A stretch of 64,000 bases of DNA, from assembly GCA_041690355.1 (NCBI GenBank), contig JAWLHK010000025.1, positions 1-64,000 on the forward strand, given 5' to 3'. Source of the DNA: JAWLHK01 sp041690355 [NCBI: bacterium] (lineage in GTDB: Bacteria > J088 > JAWLBW01). Of this stretch, positions 29,627-38,278 are shown piece after piece. The position numbers and the translations under genes are program-made. Each line of letters begins with the position of its first letter. Positions within the stretch are counted from its first letter, which is position 1. The notes under the pieces were generated by a model. The model was not told the DNA's origin. It saw only the letters and a program-made list of their open reading frames with translations, and did not search any database.

Positions 29627-29737
29627 CGGGAAATCGGCACATCCCCTCCACACGTCGGCGCTCCCGAGGCCTGCGCCGTGCATATCGTGGGCGCCGAACC
29701 GGTCCCGGCGGGCGCCGAGTTGCGGTAAAATCGGAAG

Positions 29738-30850
29738 ATGGAGTTCGATCAATCGCTCGAGACGCGCATCCTGTTGCGGAATGCGTTGCGCCTCGGGGTC
29801 TCCGGGCAGGCGCGCGACGAAGCCGCCCTGGCCGAGGGGATTCGCAGGCGTCTTGCCGAGCTCGGGTTCGTCGAGTCGACACGCTGCGGCCACTGTCGGC
29901 GGGCCATGCCCGACTTCGGCGTCTGCCCCTATTGTTCTGCCCCGAACACCGCACAGACGGTGCGTAGCGCCCCATCCGATTTCGTCGCTCCGGAGCCCCC
30001 CCGGTTGCGCGAGCGGTTTCACCCCGGCCGCCTGACCGACATCCTGGTTCAGCCGTTCTTCTGGGTCGTGCTGCTGCTGGCCACGGCCCCGATGGTGCTC
30101 AAGTTCTTCGGCCTCGACGAAAAGTGGATGTTCGTCTTCTTCTCGTTACTGTGGGCCTACGTCTTCTTCAAGGTGGCCGGCGCGCCGCCGGGGTTGTGGA
30201 AGGCGGCGGCCGCGGGCTATGTGTTCACGGGCATGTTCGCCCTGCCGCTGCTCGTGACGTGGATTTCCATCCCGCCGCACCCGGTCGAGGCGCTGCTGGC
30301 GAGCGGCAATGGGCTGCTGCGCTTTCTCGGCTTCACGCTGGGGGTCGGTGTGCGCGAAGAGCTGGCCAAGATGCTGGTCATCGTGTGGATGGCCCATTTC
30401 CGCGTCGGGGGGCGCCCGGTGCTCACGCGGCCGATCGATGCGCTGCTCGTCGGCTCGGTGGCCGGCCTGGGCTTCGCAGCCATCGAGAACATGGACTATC
30501 TGGAGCGCTTTCAGTTTCTCGACCGGGTCCACTACACCTTCGGCATGTACGCCGACAACCTGAGTTTCCGCGGGAGCATGAGCCGGGTCATGCTCACCCC
30601 ATTCGTGCACGCGGTCTGGGCGGGGGTGCTGGCCTGGTTCACGATGGGGGCGCTCCAGGTGCGCGGACGTGCGGGGTGGCGTCTTTTCGGGACGGGTCTG
30701 TTCATCGCGGCGGGCCTGCACGGCCTGTACGATTTCGTGGCGGGCGTTCCCGATGCCGAGCTGCTGCTCGTGCTGGTGGTGGGCGTCTCGTTCGCGGCCT
30801 GGATGGCCTGCCTGGGCGGTGAGCAGAGTTCAGCCCGGTCGTCCGTCTGA
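29738..30850 (+). CDS. PrsW-family intramembrane metalloprotease with zinc-ribbon head
   Basis: 370 residues. A cytoplasmic zinc ribbon (CGHCRRAMPDFGVCPYC, about residues 49-65) precedes eight or so membrane helices. The PrsW motifs are complete: EELAK, GLGFAAIENMDY, HAVWAG and the C-terminal GLHGLYDF, together forming the predicted metal site. PrsW in Bacillus cleaves an anti-sigma factor; homologues are intramembrane proteases of the CAAX/Rce1 superfamily. No sigma/anti-sigma pair is adjacent. The gene overlaps the convergent 30830-31243 gene by 21 nt. Confidence 0.88.
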   Translation: MEFDQSLETRILLRNALRLGVSGQARDEAALAEGIRRRLAELGFVESTRCGHCRRAMPDFGVCPYCSAPNTAQTVRSAPSDFVAPEPPRLRERFHPGRLTDILVQPFFWVVLLLATAPMVLKFFGLDEKWMFVFFSLLWAYVFFKVAGAPPGLWKAAAAGYVFTGMFALPLLVTWISIPPHPVEALLASGNGLLRFLGFTLGVGVREELAKMLVIVWMAHFRVGGRPVLTRPIDALLVGSVAGLGFAAIENMDYLERFQFLDRVHYTFGMYADNLSFRGSMSRVMLTPFVHAVWAGVLAWFTMGALQVRGRAGWRLFGTGLFIAAGLHGLYDFVAGVPDAELLLVLVVGVSFAAWMACLGGEQSSARSSV

Positions 30851-31243
30851 GGAGATACCGAGATGCGTCGTCAGGGCTTCGCGGGTTTCACCTTCGTCAC
30901 CCCACGGGATGCCGGCGAAGTACCAGCCTTCGAGCGCCCCGTTCGTGTGAAAGCGGGCGAGGTCGGGCCGGAGTCCGGCTTGCTGCATCCACTCCACGTC
31001 CCGGGCGTGAATGACGACGGCCGCCAACGCGGGGCCGGTGTCGAGGCCCAGAAAACCGACGTCATGCTCTTCGGTGAGTACGACACAGGGGGCGGCGCCC
31101 CGCGGCGTCGGGAGCGCGATGCGGTGGACGCCGGGGAACAGGAGGGTGCGGGTCCACGGCGCATCCGGAACGGGGCCATGGGCGGCGCACCCTTCTTCCA
31201 TGGCGACCGAGAGCTTGATTTCAACCAGTTCGTATTCCCGCAC
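30830..31243 (-). CDS. Hypothetical protein
   Basis: 137-residue soluble protein, rich in aromatic/Pro residues, without signal peptide or membrane helix. No family was recognised. Distinctive stretches are MREYELVEIKLSVAMEEG at the N terminus and GALEGWYFAGIPWGDEGE near the C terminus. Its reading frame has more protein-like composition than the overlapping plus-strand frame. Its end overlaps the PrsW gene convergently, and its start lies 29 nt downstream of the 31273-31983 gene's stop on the same strand, suggesting a two-gene transcript. Confidence 0.6.
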   Translation of the reverse strand: MREYELVEIKLSVAMEEGCAAHGPVPDAPWTRTLLFPGVHRIALPTPRGAAPCVVLTEEHDVGFLGLDTGPALAAVVIHARDVEWMQQAGLRPDLARFHTNGALEGWYFAGIPWGDEGETREALTTHLGISSDGRPG

Positions 31244-31272
31244 GCTCCGTCACCGGTAAAGGTCCGTTTTCC

Positions 31273-31983
31273 TCAGGGCTGTGCGGCGATGCGCTCGACG
31301 CGCAACTGCACTGCTTTGGAATTCGGAAAGTAACTCAGCGTCGCGCGCCCCGGCTTCTCCTGCCAGACGGCGGCGCGATCCTGGTTCACGTCGGCCGGTT
31401 CGTTCACGGCCACCGGACGGCCCCAGTGCCCTGCGAGCTTCTCGCGCAGTACTTTGTAGAGCTCGCGGTCGGGCCCGGGTTCGTAAATCCCCTCGCTGAA
31501 GAGGCAGACCATGGATTCGAGCCCGTTCGCAGCCTGGAATTCATAGAGAATCGTCGCCCGGTAGCCTTCGCAGACATCGCGAATGAACCAGACGCCGTTG
31601 CCGCGTTCGAGCAGGGGACGCTCACCGTAGCGTGCCTGCACGGTGTTTTGCGTATCGCCCCAGAGCATGGGGCCGAGGCCGGTAATCGGCGGACGGGCGG
31701 GCTGGGCCACGGGTGCGACGGCCGGCGGCTGGGGCTTCGGGGCCGTATTGGAACGCACGGTGATGCCTTGAATCGGCGGGGCCGCCGGCGCGGGGGCGGG
31801 GGCTGCCGGAGCCGGCGAAACGGGGGTCGCGACGGTAATGTCGTCGACCACGCCCTCTTCGTCGTCGGGGCCGACGGGCTCTTCGGTGAGGGCCGGGTCG
31901 ACGTCTTCGACGAGCGGCTCTTCGACCTCGGGAAATTCGGGGTCGGCCGTGGCAAGCAGAAGGGTGACCAGCAGTACGTTCAT
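31273..31983 (-). CDS. Hypothetical Pro/Ala-rich acidic protein, probably exported
   Basis: 236 residues from the ATG at 31983 (AGGACA upstream). A short hydrophobic N terminus (MNVLLVTLLLATA) may be a signal peptide. Residues 15-65 are Glu/Asp/Pro-rich, then an AP-rich linker, then a C-terminal globular region of about 130 residues (LWGDTQNTVQARYGERPLLE, ATILYEFQAANGLESMVCLF, LREKLAGHWGRPVAV). The C-terminal part resembles the small domain often attached to exported hypothetical proteins that follow protein-sequence drift of substrate load, but I cannot name a family. The layout suggests a periplasmic protein with a flexible tether. Confidence 0.65.
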   Translation of the reverse strand: MNVLLVTLLLATADPEFPEVEEPLVEDVDPALTEEPVGPDDEEGVVDDITVATPVSPAPAAPAPAPAAPPIQGITVRSNTAPKPQPPAVAPVAQPARPPITGLGPMLWGDTQNTVQARYGERPLLERGNGVWFIRDVCEGYRATILYEFQAANGLESMVCLFSEGIYEPGPDRELYKVLREKLAGHWGRPVAVNEPADVNQDRAAVWQEKPGRATLSYFPNSKAVQLRVERIAAQP

Positions 31984-32050
31984 GGCATGTCCTGAAAAGG
32001 TGCTTTTATGATACTTGGGGGGCGGGGGCTCTGCAAAGCGGGGCCTGAGA

Positions 32051-32175
32051 TTGACGAAGTACGATTTACGATTGACGATTTCCCGAGCGACGAGTGACGA
32101 ATGACGAATTTCCGGGAAAGGGCCCTGAACAGAAAGGACGTTCCTGGTTGGCCATTGGGCATCGGCCATAGCCAT
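32051..32175. repeat. Two heptad tandem repeat arrays
   Basis: First array 32051-32113: TTGACGA, AGTACGA, TTTACGA, TTGACGA, TTTCCCG, AGCGACG, AGTGACG, AATGACG, AATTTCC, nine units in unbroken 7-bp register. Second array 32148-32175: TTGGCCA, TTGGGCA, TCGGCCA, TAGCCAT. They lie between the hypothetical exported protein gene and the regulator gene. Confidence 0.75.
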
Positions 32176-32184
32176 TGCCGAAGG

Positions 32185-32460
32185 CTACGGGCCGCCGAGC
32201 ACTTCCAAAAGGGCTCCCAGACTAAGCGCCTGCTGCTGCGGATGGCGCAGGGCGCGATCGCCGTGGACCCGATAGAGATTGTTACGCCCTTCGCGCGTGC
32301 GGCTGATGTAGTCGGCGTCTTCCAGGTCCTTGATGATTCGCTGCACGGCCCGCTCGGTAATCTGGACGGCCGTCGCTATCTCGCGCGCCGTCATGCGCGG
32401 ATTGCGCGCGATGCACAGAAGCACCTGGGCGTGGTTGGTGAGAAAGGTCCACTCTGACAT
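32185..32460 (-). CDS. Winged-helix transcriptional regulator
   Basis: 91 residues that form one winged helix-turn-helix: EWTFLTNHAQVLLCIARNPRMTAREIA, recognition helix ITERAVQRIIKDLEDADYI, and wing SRTREGRNNLYRV. Size and shape are those of minimal MarR/ArsR-like DNA-binding proteins with no separate ligand domain. No metal-binding cysteines of ArsR type. The gene sits alone, with 46 nt to the codirectional vapBC pair upstream. The target is unknown. Confidence 0.8.
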   Translation of the reverse strand: MSEWTFLTNHAQVLLCIARNPRMTAREIATAVQITERAVQRIIKDLEDADYISRTREGRNNLYRVHGDRALRHPQQQALSLGALLEVLGGP

Positions 32461-32506
32461 GCGAAACAGGATACACGAAACGATTGTCGGTGTCAGGGGC
32501 TAGGAT

Positions 32507-32902
32507 TCAAAGGCGAATGGCCTGGAACCCTCCCAGCGGAGCGAGGGCATCGAAGTCGCGATCGTCGTGGACGACGGTAAGTCCGTGTCGCGCCGCGCAG
32601 ACGGCGATCAGGCAATCCACGGAAGAGCGCACGGTCAGGCCGAGGCGCCTCGCCCGGCGGTTCAGGGTCGCTGCTTCAAGGAAAACGTCAGGCGGGAGAG
32701 GGCTTTCGACGATCGGCATCGACAGGAGCGCTTCCCTGGCAACGCGGAATGCGGCCTCATCCCGGAAGCCCTGAAGGACTTCTTGAAGAATGGGAAGACA
32801 TATCCGAATTTCGTCGAAATCCAGATGGTGTTCGAGATGGAGAGGCCTGGACGCGCGAAAGGTCTTGATCCAGATAGAAGTGTCGACCAGGTAACCGGCC
32901 AT
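32507..32902 (-). CDS. vapC: PIN-domain ribonuclease toxin (VapC type)
   Basis: 131 residues. PIN acidic residues are in place: Asp7 (LVDTSIWI), Glu41 (ILQEVL), Asp in SVDCLIA, and the C-terminal HDDRDFDAL. VapC toxins cleave tRNA or rRNA and are neutralised by VapB. The ATG at 32902 follows the antitoxin stop by one base. This is a complete type II toxin-antitoxin pair; there is no truncation. Confidence 0.9.
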   Translation of the reverse strand: MAGYLVDTSIWIKTFRASRPLHLEHHLDFDEIRICLPILQEVLQGFRDEAAFRVAREALLSMPIVESPLPPDVFLEAATLNRRARRLGLTVRSSVDCLIAVCAARHGLTVVHDDRDFDALAPLGGFQAIRL

Positions 32903-32903
32903 G

Positions 32904-33137
32904 CTACCGGCGCGGTTTCTGCTTTGGAGAACGATAGGCGGGTGCATCTTCACGCATTTCGGCAAGGTCGCCTTCCCAGGTTCCGCTGCCGGTCAAGGAC
33001 AGAATCGTTCGGGCGCGCGCCCGGCGCACGTATTCCCCGAGGATTTCATTGACGGCGCCCGAGTAGGTTTTGGCGCCCGAAAGCCGGGTCGCCTCTTCGA
33101 GCAGCGCAGCATCAAGCACAAGATTTGTGCGTTTCAT
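32904..33137 (-). CDS. vapB: VapB-type antitoxin
   Basis: 77 residues. N-terminal ribbon-helix-helix of the VapB type (KRTNLVLDAALLEEATRLSGAKTYSGAVNEILGEYVRR) that binds the operon's own operator, then a disordered basic C-terminal tail (WEGDLAEMREDAPAYRS) that would occupy the toxin active site. Immediately upstream is a TATACAC stretch ending at the ATG. One base separates it from vapC. Confidence 0.88.
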   Translation of the reverse strand: MKRTNLVLDAALLEEATRLSGAKTYSGAVNEILGEYVRRARARTILSLTGSGTWEGDLAEMREDAPAYRSPKQKPRR

Positions 33138-33293
33138 GTGTATAGTGTGATCCATCTGGACGTGTACGTCAACCGCTTCTTGCGCGCTGGGCAACCGCCC
33201 CGCTTGCCCGTGCGCCATGCCTCCGGTTCCGCTACCATCGACACACAGGGAAGCGCGCCGGGTAAGCATCCACCGGCCGAGAGAGGCGGACGA

Positions 33294-34289
33294 ATGATTC
33301 TGGTGACGGGAGGCACAGGGCTGCTCGGCCTCAACATCGTACGGCAGCTTGCGACCGCGGGCGAAAGGGTGCGCGTGCTCGTGCGCCCTTCGGCGCAGCC
33401 CCGACTCGGCCTCGAGGACATCGAGGTGGAGCAGGCGCCCGGCGACGTGACCGATGCGGAATCGGTGCGGCGTGCCATGCAGGGGGTGCGCCAGGTGTAC
33501 CACGTGGCCGCGCTCACCTGGCAGGGGCCGTGGCAGAGCGTGCGGCGGCAGATGGAGGCCGTGAACGTCGGCGGCACGGAGATCGTGGCCCGGGCCGCGC
33601 TCGAAGCGGGGGTTGAGCGGCTCGTGCACACCTCGTCGACCGTGGCCATCGGGCATGGCACGCTCGAGCAGCCCGCGACGGAAGAGAGCGCGTGGAACTT
33701 TGAGGGGTTCGGCCCCTACTACGACACGAAGCACGAGGCCGAGGCGGTCATTCACCGGTTCATCGGCGAAGGGCTCGATGCGGTCATCGTGAATCCCGGC
33801 TACATGCTCGGGCCGTGGGATATCAAGCCGACGTCGGGGACCATGCTCCTCGAGGCGGCGCGAACCCCCTTCGGCATTCCCTTCTACACCGGCGGCGGCA
33901 ACAACCTCTGCGACGTCGAGGACGTGGCGGAGGGACACCGGCTCGCGATGGAGAAGGGGGTGGCCGGACGGCGCTATATCCTTGCCAACGAGAACCTGCC
34001 GTACCGCGAAATCTTCACGCTGGTCAATCGGGCCGTGGGCAAGCCGCCGCCGCGTTTGCGGATGCCGAAGACCCTGCTGCTCGGCGTCGCGCCGCTGCTG
34101 GATGCTGTCGGCTACTTCATGCCCGAGCGGATGGATAAGTACAATTCATCCACGGTCCGCGCCGGCGAGACAGGGTTGTACGTGAGTCCCGAGCGGGCGG
34201 TGCGGGAACTCGGCCTGAAGAGCACGCCGGTGGAGCAGAGCCTGGAGAAAGCGGTCCGCTGGTTCCGCGACCACGGCTACCTGGGCTGA
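33294..34289 (+). CDS. Extended SDR: NAD-dependent epimerase/dehydratase-like protein
   Basis: 331 residues. Rossmann motif GGTGLLG near residue 6, acidic charge-discriminating segment after strand 2, and the catalytic Tyr142-x3-Lys146 (YYDTK) with SSTVAIG providing the Ser. This is the layout of extended SDRs such as HpnA, 3-beta-HSD-like or dihydroflavonol reductase-like enzymes, using NAD(P)(H). AGAGGCGGA precedes the ATG at 33294. A hopanoid/sterol or sugar role cannot be chosen from context; neighbours are unrelated. Confidence 0.88.
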   Translation: MILVTGGTGLLGLNIVRQLATAGERVRVLVRPSAQPRLGLEDIEVEQAPGDVTDAESVRRAMQGVRQVYHVAALTWQGPWQSVRRQMEAVNVGGTEIVARAALEAGVERLVHTSSTVAIGHGTLEQPATEESAWNFEGFGPYYDTKHEAEAVIHRFIGEGLDAVIVNPGYMLGPWDIKPTSGTMLLEAARTPFGIPFYTGGGNNLCDVEDVAEGHRLAMEKGVAGRRYILANENLPYREIFTLVNRAVGKPPPRLRMPKTLLLGVAPLLDAVGYFMPERMDKYNSSTVRAGETGLYVSPERAVRELGLKSTPVEQSLEKAVRWFRDHGYLG

Positions 34290-34298
34290 GCCGCCCTT

Positions 34299-34333
34299 GC
34301 ATCTGGCATCTGCCATCTGCCATCTGCCATTGC
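34299..34333. repeat. Heptad tandem repeat array (CATCTGS)
   Basis: Five 7-bp units: GCATCTG, GCATCTG, CCATCTG, CCATCTG, CCATTGC, starting 10 bp after the epimerase stop and running into a hairpin. Confidence 0.85.
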
Positions 34334-34367
34334 AGAAAGGGCGCGGCCCGAGCCGCGCCCTTTCTGC
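34332..34367. terminator. Perfect hairpin serving the epimerase gene and the tRNA gene
   Basis: 16-bp perfect stem (34332-34347 with 34352-34367, arms GCAGAAAGGGCGCGGC and complement) with a CCGA loop. It lies between a plus-strand gene and a convergent minus-strand tRNA and can terminate in both directions; there is no long T-tract. Confidence 0.7.
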
Positions 34368-34373
34368 GTGAAG

Positions 34374-34460
34374 TGGTGCCGGGAGCGGGGGTCGAACCCG
34401 CATGCCCTCGCGGGCGCGCGATTTTGAGTCGCGTGCGTCTGCCAATTCCGCCATCCCGGC
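34374..34460 (-). tRNA. tRNA-Leu (CAA)
   Basis: Minus-strand class II tRNA with long variable arm. Acceptor stem GCCGGGA / TCCCGGC, D-arm GCGGAATTGGCAGACGC, anticodon loop CTCAAAA (anticodon CAA at 34426-34424), T-loop GTTCGACCC, discriminator A, and an encoded 3' CCA (34376-34374). Total 87 nt including CCA. Confidence 0.95.
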
Positions 34461-34648
34461 AAGATGCGAAAGAGGACCATTGTAGCCGAGCGCGCAGATG
34501 TGCTCCAGCGATTGCATGCGATTTTCGGGTATGGTTCGGCCTTTGCGCGAGCTTCTCTGCCGGTGCTATAATCGTCCGCACCGGTAACCGGGCGGTGCGA
34601 GCCTTCGACCGGCAACTGCCCTCTCCTTCACGCATTTGAGGATGACTC

Positions 34649-35209
34649 ATGAAAAGACTCACGTTCTCGTTGGCTGTGCTGACTTTCATATCGGCCTGCG
34701 GCAGCAGCCGTACCTTTGTCGAGCAGAGCAGCGGGGCCTGCCCCGAATGGGCTTATAAGGGCCAGGGCGCGTTCCCGGGCGACAATACGAAGATTTTCGC
34801 GGTCGGTGTGGCTTCGGGCATCAAGAATCCGGCACTTCTGCGCAAGTCCGCCGACCAGCGCGCGCGGGCCGAACTGTCGAACGTGATGCGCGTGGCGGTC
34901 GAAGAAATGTACGACGATTTTGCCGGCAGCCGCACCGATTTTACCAACGCCGAAGAAATCCAGAAGACCCGTCAGGCGCTGCGCACGCTCTCCGATACGG
35001 TACTGCACGGGTCGACCATCCAGGATCGGTGTAAGGAAGAAGACGGCACGATGTACTCGCTGGTCGTTCTCGACGTGGAAGCGTTCAAGGACTCGGCCCG
35101 CAAGGCGAACGACCTCGACGCGCGCGTACGGACCTACATCGATGCCAATGCAGCCGACGCGTTCAACGACCTCGACGCCAATCTGCAGCGCCAGCGAGGC
35201 CAGCAGTAA
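34649..35209 (+). CDS. LPP20-family lipoprotein
   Basis: 186 residues with a lipoprotein signal (MKRLTFSLAVLTFISAC; lipidated Cys17). The mature part (CPEWAYKGQGAF, IFAVGVASGIKNPALLRKSADQRARAEL) matches LPP20-type lipoproteins of the outer membrane, whose conserved block is G-x-G-x-S/A...A..RARAEL. The family's role is unknown. The downstream lipoprotein gene starts 4 nt after the stop and carries the same block, so these are tandem paralogues in an operon. Confidence 0.85.
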   Translation: MKRLTFSLAVLTFISACGSSRTFVEQSSGACPEWAYKGQGAFPGDNTKIFAVGVASGIKNPALLRKSADQRARAELSNVMRVAVEEMYDDFAGSRTDFTNAEEIQKTRQALRTLSDTVLHGSTIQDRCKEEDGTMYSLVVLDVEAFKDSARKANDLDARVRTYIDANAADAFNDLDANLQRQRGQQ

Positions 35210-35213
35210 TTCG

Positions 35214-35663
35214 ATGTCGCTGAGAACCCTCCTCTGCGCAGGGATTCTCCTGAGCGGTCTGGGGTGCGGCGCCGGCAGGCAGAACCACCTGCCCGCTCCG
35301 ACGCCCGCCCCCGACTGGATACAGAAGCCCCCTTCGGAAGTGTTCGGGCGAAAGTGCGAGATCGGCCGTTCGAGCCGCACCTTCCGGATGGAGGATGCGC
35401 GGCGCAATGCCGAGAACGCGGCGCGGGCCAATCTGGCGCAGGCCGACCGCTACCGCGTAAAGACCGAGGGGCTGGATATCCAGCGGGAGTCGAGCTCCGG
35501 GGGGGCGTCGCAGTTCATTATCGAGGTGGTCCAGGTCTCCTCCGAGGCTGAAGTCACCGAGACCGAGACCATGGGCACCTGGCTCGACGTTCGCGGCGAG
35601 CATGCCGGCGGTGAGCCGATGGTAACCCATGCTGTCGTCTGTCATCGTGCGGCGGGGCGCTGA
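35214..35663 (+). CDS. LPP20-like lipoprotein paralogue
   Basis: 149 residues from the ATG at 35214, with a lipobox LSGLGC (Cys18). PDWIQKPPSEVFGRKCEIGRSSRTFRMEDARRNAENAARANLAQ resembles the LPP20 core but with less family conservation; charged Thr/Glu-rich segment TETETMGTWL follows. It is 4 nt after the first LPP20 gene. No separate promoter is visible. Confidence 0.8.
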   Translation: MSLRTLLCAGILLSGLGCGAGRQNHLPAPTPAPDWIQKPPSEVFGRKCEIGRSSRTFRMEDARRNAENAARANLAQADRYRVKTEGLDIQRESSSGGASQFIIEVVQVSSEAEVTETETMGTWLDVRGEHAGGEPMVTHAVVCHRAAGR

Positions 35664-35720
35664 CCGGCGGCCTGCCGCCCGTTCCGTCCTGTTCAGAACG
35701 TCTATCCTTCGGGAGTTCCC

Positions 35721-37409
35721 ATGCATCTCCGGCCGCTGTTCCTGTCTGCCGCCTTTCTCGTCCTGGCGCTGACGCCGGCGACGGGCGGGGCGAGCCCCGT
35801 CGACCAGGCAAAGTTCTCGGCCGGCCTGCTCGGCGCGGCCGCCGCGGGCGATGCCTCGGCCGTCGCCTACTTTCTGCAGAACGGCGCCGACCCGAATTTC
35901 CAATCGCGCGACGGGCGCTCACCCTTGCTGCTCGCCTGCAACGCCGACTACTGGCGTGAAGAGGCCCCGGCCTATCGCGAGACGGTGGCCATGCTGCTGA
36001 AGAGTGGCGCCACTCCGAACCTGCAGGACAGCCACGGGCGCACCCCCCTGGCGGCGGCGGTTCAGTCCCGGCGGGTCGAAATTGCCGGCCTTCTCCTGGC
36101 GGCCAAGGGCAACCCCGATCTGGCCGACGTCAATGGGCTGACTCCACTCATGATCGCCGCGCAGAATGCACAAGTGCCCATGGTTCGCCTTCTGCTCGCC
36201 CATGGTGCGCACCCGCTGCTGCAGGACCGCAACGGCAATGCCGCCCTCGATTATGTTCCGACCTCCCGCAAGGGGCAGGTGGCCCCGCTGCTCGAAGCCG
36301 CCGCGCGCGTGGCCGCGCCGCTCCCGGCCCGCAAGGGACCGTCGCTGTCTCCGTTGCTCGCGGCGGCGCACGCCGGCGACTTGAATACCCTGCGTAAACT
36401 GGTCGTGCGCGCCGAACTGGCGAAGACCGTCGACGACAGCGGTCGCAATGCGCTCATGGTGGCCGCGGCGGCCGGGCAGACCGATGCTGTGCGCCTTTTG
36501 ATCGGCCAGGGTGCCGCGGTGGAGTCGACGGCCGCCAACGGCTGGCGTCCGCTGCACTTCGCAGCAGCGAGCGGAAACCTCGATACGGTCAAGGTCCTTC
36601 TGGCCGTGGGGGCGCAGGTCGACGCGAAGAACCGCGACGGCGCCGCTGCCGCCTGGGTCGCTCAGGAGAACGGGCACCGGCACGTCGTGAAGGCGCTGAT
36701 CGAAGCGGGCGCCAAGGACGTGCCCCCCGACCGGATGGGGCTCGTTGATGCCCTGCGATCCCGTGACGTAGGCGATGCCGACGGCGTGCGCCAGTTGCTT
36801 GCGGCGGGCTCTGACGTGAATGCGCGCGACGATTCGGGCTGGACGGCGCTCATGTACGCGGCGAGCGGGACGAGCCTGGAGGCTGTGAAGGAGTTGCTTC
36901 GCGCGGGCGCCGACGTGAACGCCGCCGACGGCGACGGCGTCACGGCGCTCATGCTGGCCGTGGCCAACGACCGCCCCGCGCACGCGCAGGCCCTGCTGGC
37001 CGCCGGCGCACAGGTGAACACGGGAGACCGCGACGGGTGGACCGCGCTGTTCTATGCCGCGCGCAAGGATCAGGTGGATTCGGCAAAGGCGCTTCTTGGT
37101 AAAGGAGCCGCCATCGACGCACCGACGCAGGCCGGTTGGACGCCGCTCATGGCGGCGGCCGATCAGGGGCACAGCCGCATGATCGAGCTGCTGCTCGGGG
37201 CGGGCGCAAACGTGAATGCGCGGGACTCCGGCGGGCGCACCGCCCTGATGCTGGCCGCCCAGAACGGCCACCGGGTCTCTATCGGCGCCCTTCTGAAGAA
37301 GGGAGCCAACGCCGATATGAAGGACAGGAAAGGTGAGACTGCGCTCACTGTGGCCCAGAGGCACGGGCACCGCGAGGTGGTGCGGCTGCTGAAAAACGCG
37401 CTACGCTAG
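35721..37409 (+). CDS. Exported ankyrin-repeat protein
   Basis: 562 residues: Sec signal peptide (MHLRPLFLSAAFLVLALTPATGGAS) and then about fifteen 33-residue ankyrin repeats, each with G-x-TPL/TAL-x-A-A and LL-x-x-GA-x-x-N motifs (for example SGWTALMYAASGTSLEAVKELLRAGADVN). The repeats come in two blocks, split near residue 200 by a basic/Pro-rich spacer (APLPARKGPSLSPLL). A protein-binding scaffold in the periplasm is the most reasonable role. There are no catalytic domains. It follows the lipoprotein genes at 57 nt on the same strand; GGGAG precedes the ATG. Confidence 0.88.
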   Translation: MHLRPLFLSAAFLVLALTPATGGASPVDQAKFSAGLLGAAAAGDASAVAYFLQNGADPNFQSRDGRSPLLLACNADYWREEAPAYRETVAMLLKSGATPNLQDSHGRTPLAAAVQSRRVEIAGLLLAAKGNPDLADVNGLTPLMIAAQNAQVPMVRLLLAHGAHPLLQDRNGNAALDYVPTSRKGQVAPLLEAAARVAAPLPARKGPSLSPLLAAAHAGDLNTLRKLVVRAELAKTVDDSGRNALMVAAAAGQTDAVRLLIGQGAAVESTAANGWRPLHFAAASGNLDTVKVLLAVGAQVDAKNRDGAAAAWVAQENGHRHVVKALIEAGAKDVPPDRMGLVDALRSRDVGDADGVRQLLAAGSDVNARDDSGWTALMYAASGTSLEAVKELLRAGADVNAADGDGVTALMLAVANDRPAHAQALLAAGAQVNTGDRDGWTALFYAARKDQVDSAKALLGKGAAIDAPTQAGWTPLMAAADQGHSRMIELLLGAGANVNARDSGGRTALMLAAQNGHRVSIGALLKKGANADMKDRKGETALTVAQRHGHREVVRLLKNALR

Positions 37410-37498
37410 AACGGCACCACGGCAACGTCGTCGTCGGCGAGGGCTCTCCATCAGGAGCAGGCTGTGATCGTTGAGTGCGCGCCCGCCAACACACTGGC

Positions 37499-38278
37499 TT
37501 ACGGAGCCACGGCCTGCCGGAAGGGAAACCCGGGCATCAGGCGTTGCAAACGCCGCGCGTCGACGATCTTGCTCTCCGGGCCGGCGGGAGCCGAGGGGAG
37601 GGTGAAGTCGGGGGGAAGCTCGCCGCGCGCCTTCCACGCGGCCACGAGGTCGTTCCACACGGCCGGCGCGCCGTTGGCGACATTGATCCGCAGGCCGCGG
37701 GGAACGTCGGGGGAACCGATGCGGCCGGCCACCGATTCGAGTACGGCCAGGATGTCGTCGACGTGGATCAGGTTGACCCGCTTGTTGCCGTTGCGGATGC
37801 GTCCGCGGCGCACCCAGTCGAGCGGCTGCCGATCGGGCCCGAAGATTCCCGCGAGCTGAAGCACGACGGCCCCCTGTTCGCGCAGCCATTCCTCTCCCTC
37901 TACGCGCGGCTGGGCGGGATCGAGGGGCCTGTCTTCGGTCACGACGGGGGGAAGGGCCGCGGCCGGTCCTTCCTCCACCCGATAGGCCGAGGTGCTCCCA
38001 AGGACGATCACCGAGTGCGCCCGGTTCCGCACGCGCGCATCGTAGAAGCGCCGCACGGTCGCGAGGGGAACGGCGGGAAACGTCCACACGACGCAGCGGC
38101 CGTCGACGGGGAGGGATGGCCAGGTCGTTTCATCCGCCAGGTCGAAGCGGATGGATTTCCGGTCCCCAGGCTCGACCGCACGCCGGGTGCGCACGGCGTC
38201 GGGGTGCAGTTCCGCAAGGCGGCCCCCTACGTATCCGGCCCCGAGGATGAGAAACGGAGGGTGAACCGGCTCGGGCAT
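37499..38278 (-). CDS. NAD(P)-binding epimerase-like protein (short extended SDR)
   Basis: 259 residues with an N-terminal Rossmann motif LILGAGYVGGRLAEL and an extended-SDR-like core (VIVLGSTSAYRVEEG, HVDDILAVLE). The classical Tyr-x3-Lys is not obvious, so catalytic competence is doubtful; YeeZ-type proteins share this. Its start overlaps the stop of the 51-residue upstream gene (ATGA), indicating cotranslation. The substrate is unknown. Confidence 0.8.
   Translation of the reverse strand: MPEPVHPPFLILGAGYVGGRLAELHPDAVRTRRAVEPGDRKSIRFDLADETTWPSLPVDGRCVVWTFPAVPLATVRRFYDARVRNRAHSVIVLGSTSAYRVEEGPAAALPPVVTEDRPLDPAQPRVEGEEWLREQGAVVLQLAGIFGPDRQPLDWVRRGRIRNGNKRVNLIHVDDILAVLESVAGRIGSPDVPRGLRINVANGAPAVWNDLVAAWKARGELPPDFTLPSAPAGPESKIVDARRLQRLMPGFPFRQAVAP

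Noticed and set aside
30863-31333. Plus-strand 156-codon frame overlapping the minus-strand hypothetical gene
   Set aside because: The minus-strand product has more protein-like sequence and a sensible operon position; the plus frame is Arg/Gly/Glu-rich shadow.
35919-37370. Long minus-strand frame antisense to the ankyrin gene
   Set aside because: Mirror of the periodic ankyrin codons; no signal, RBS or family.
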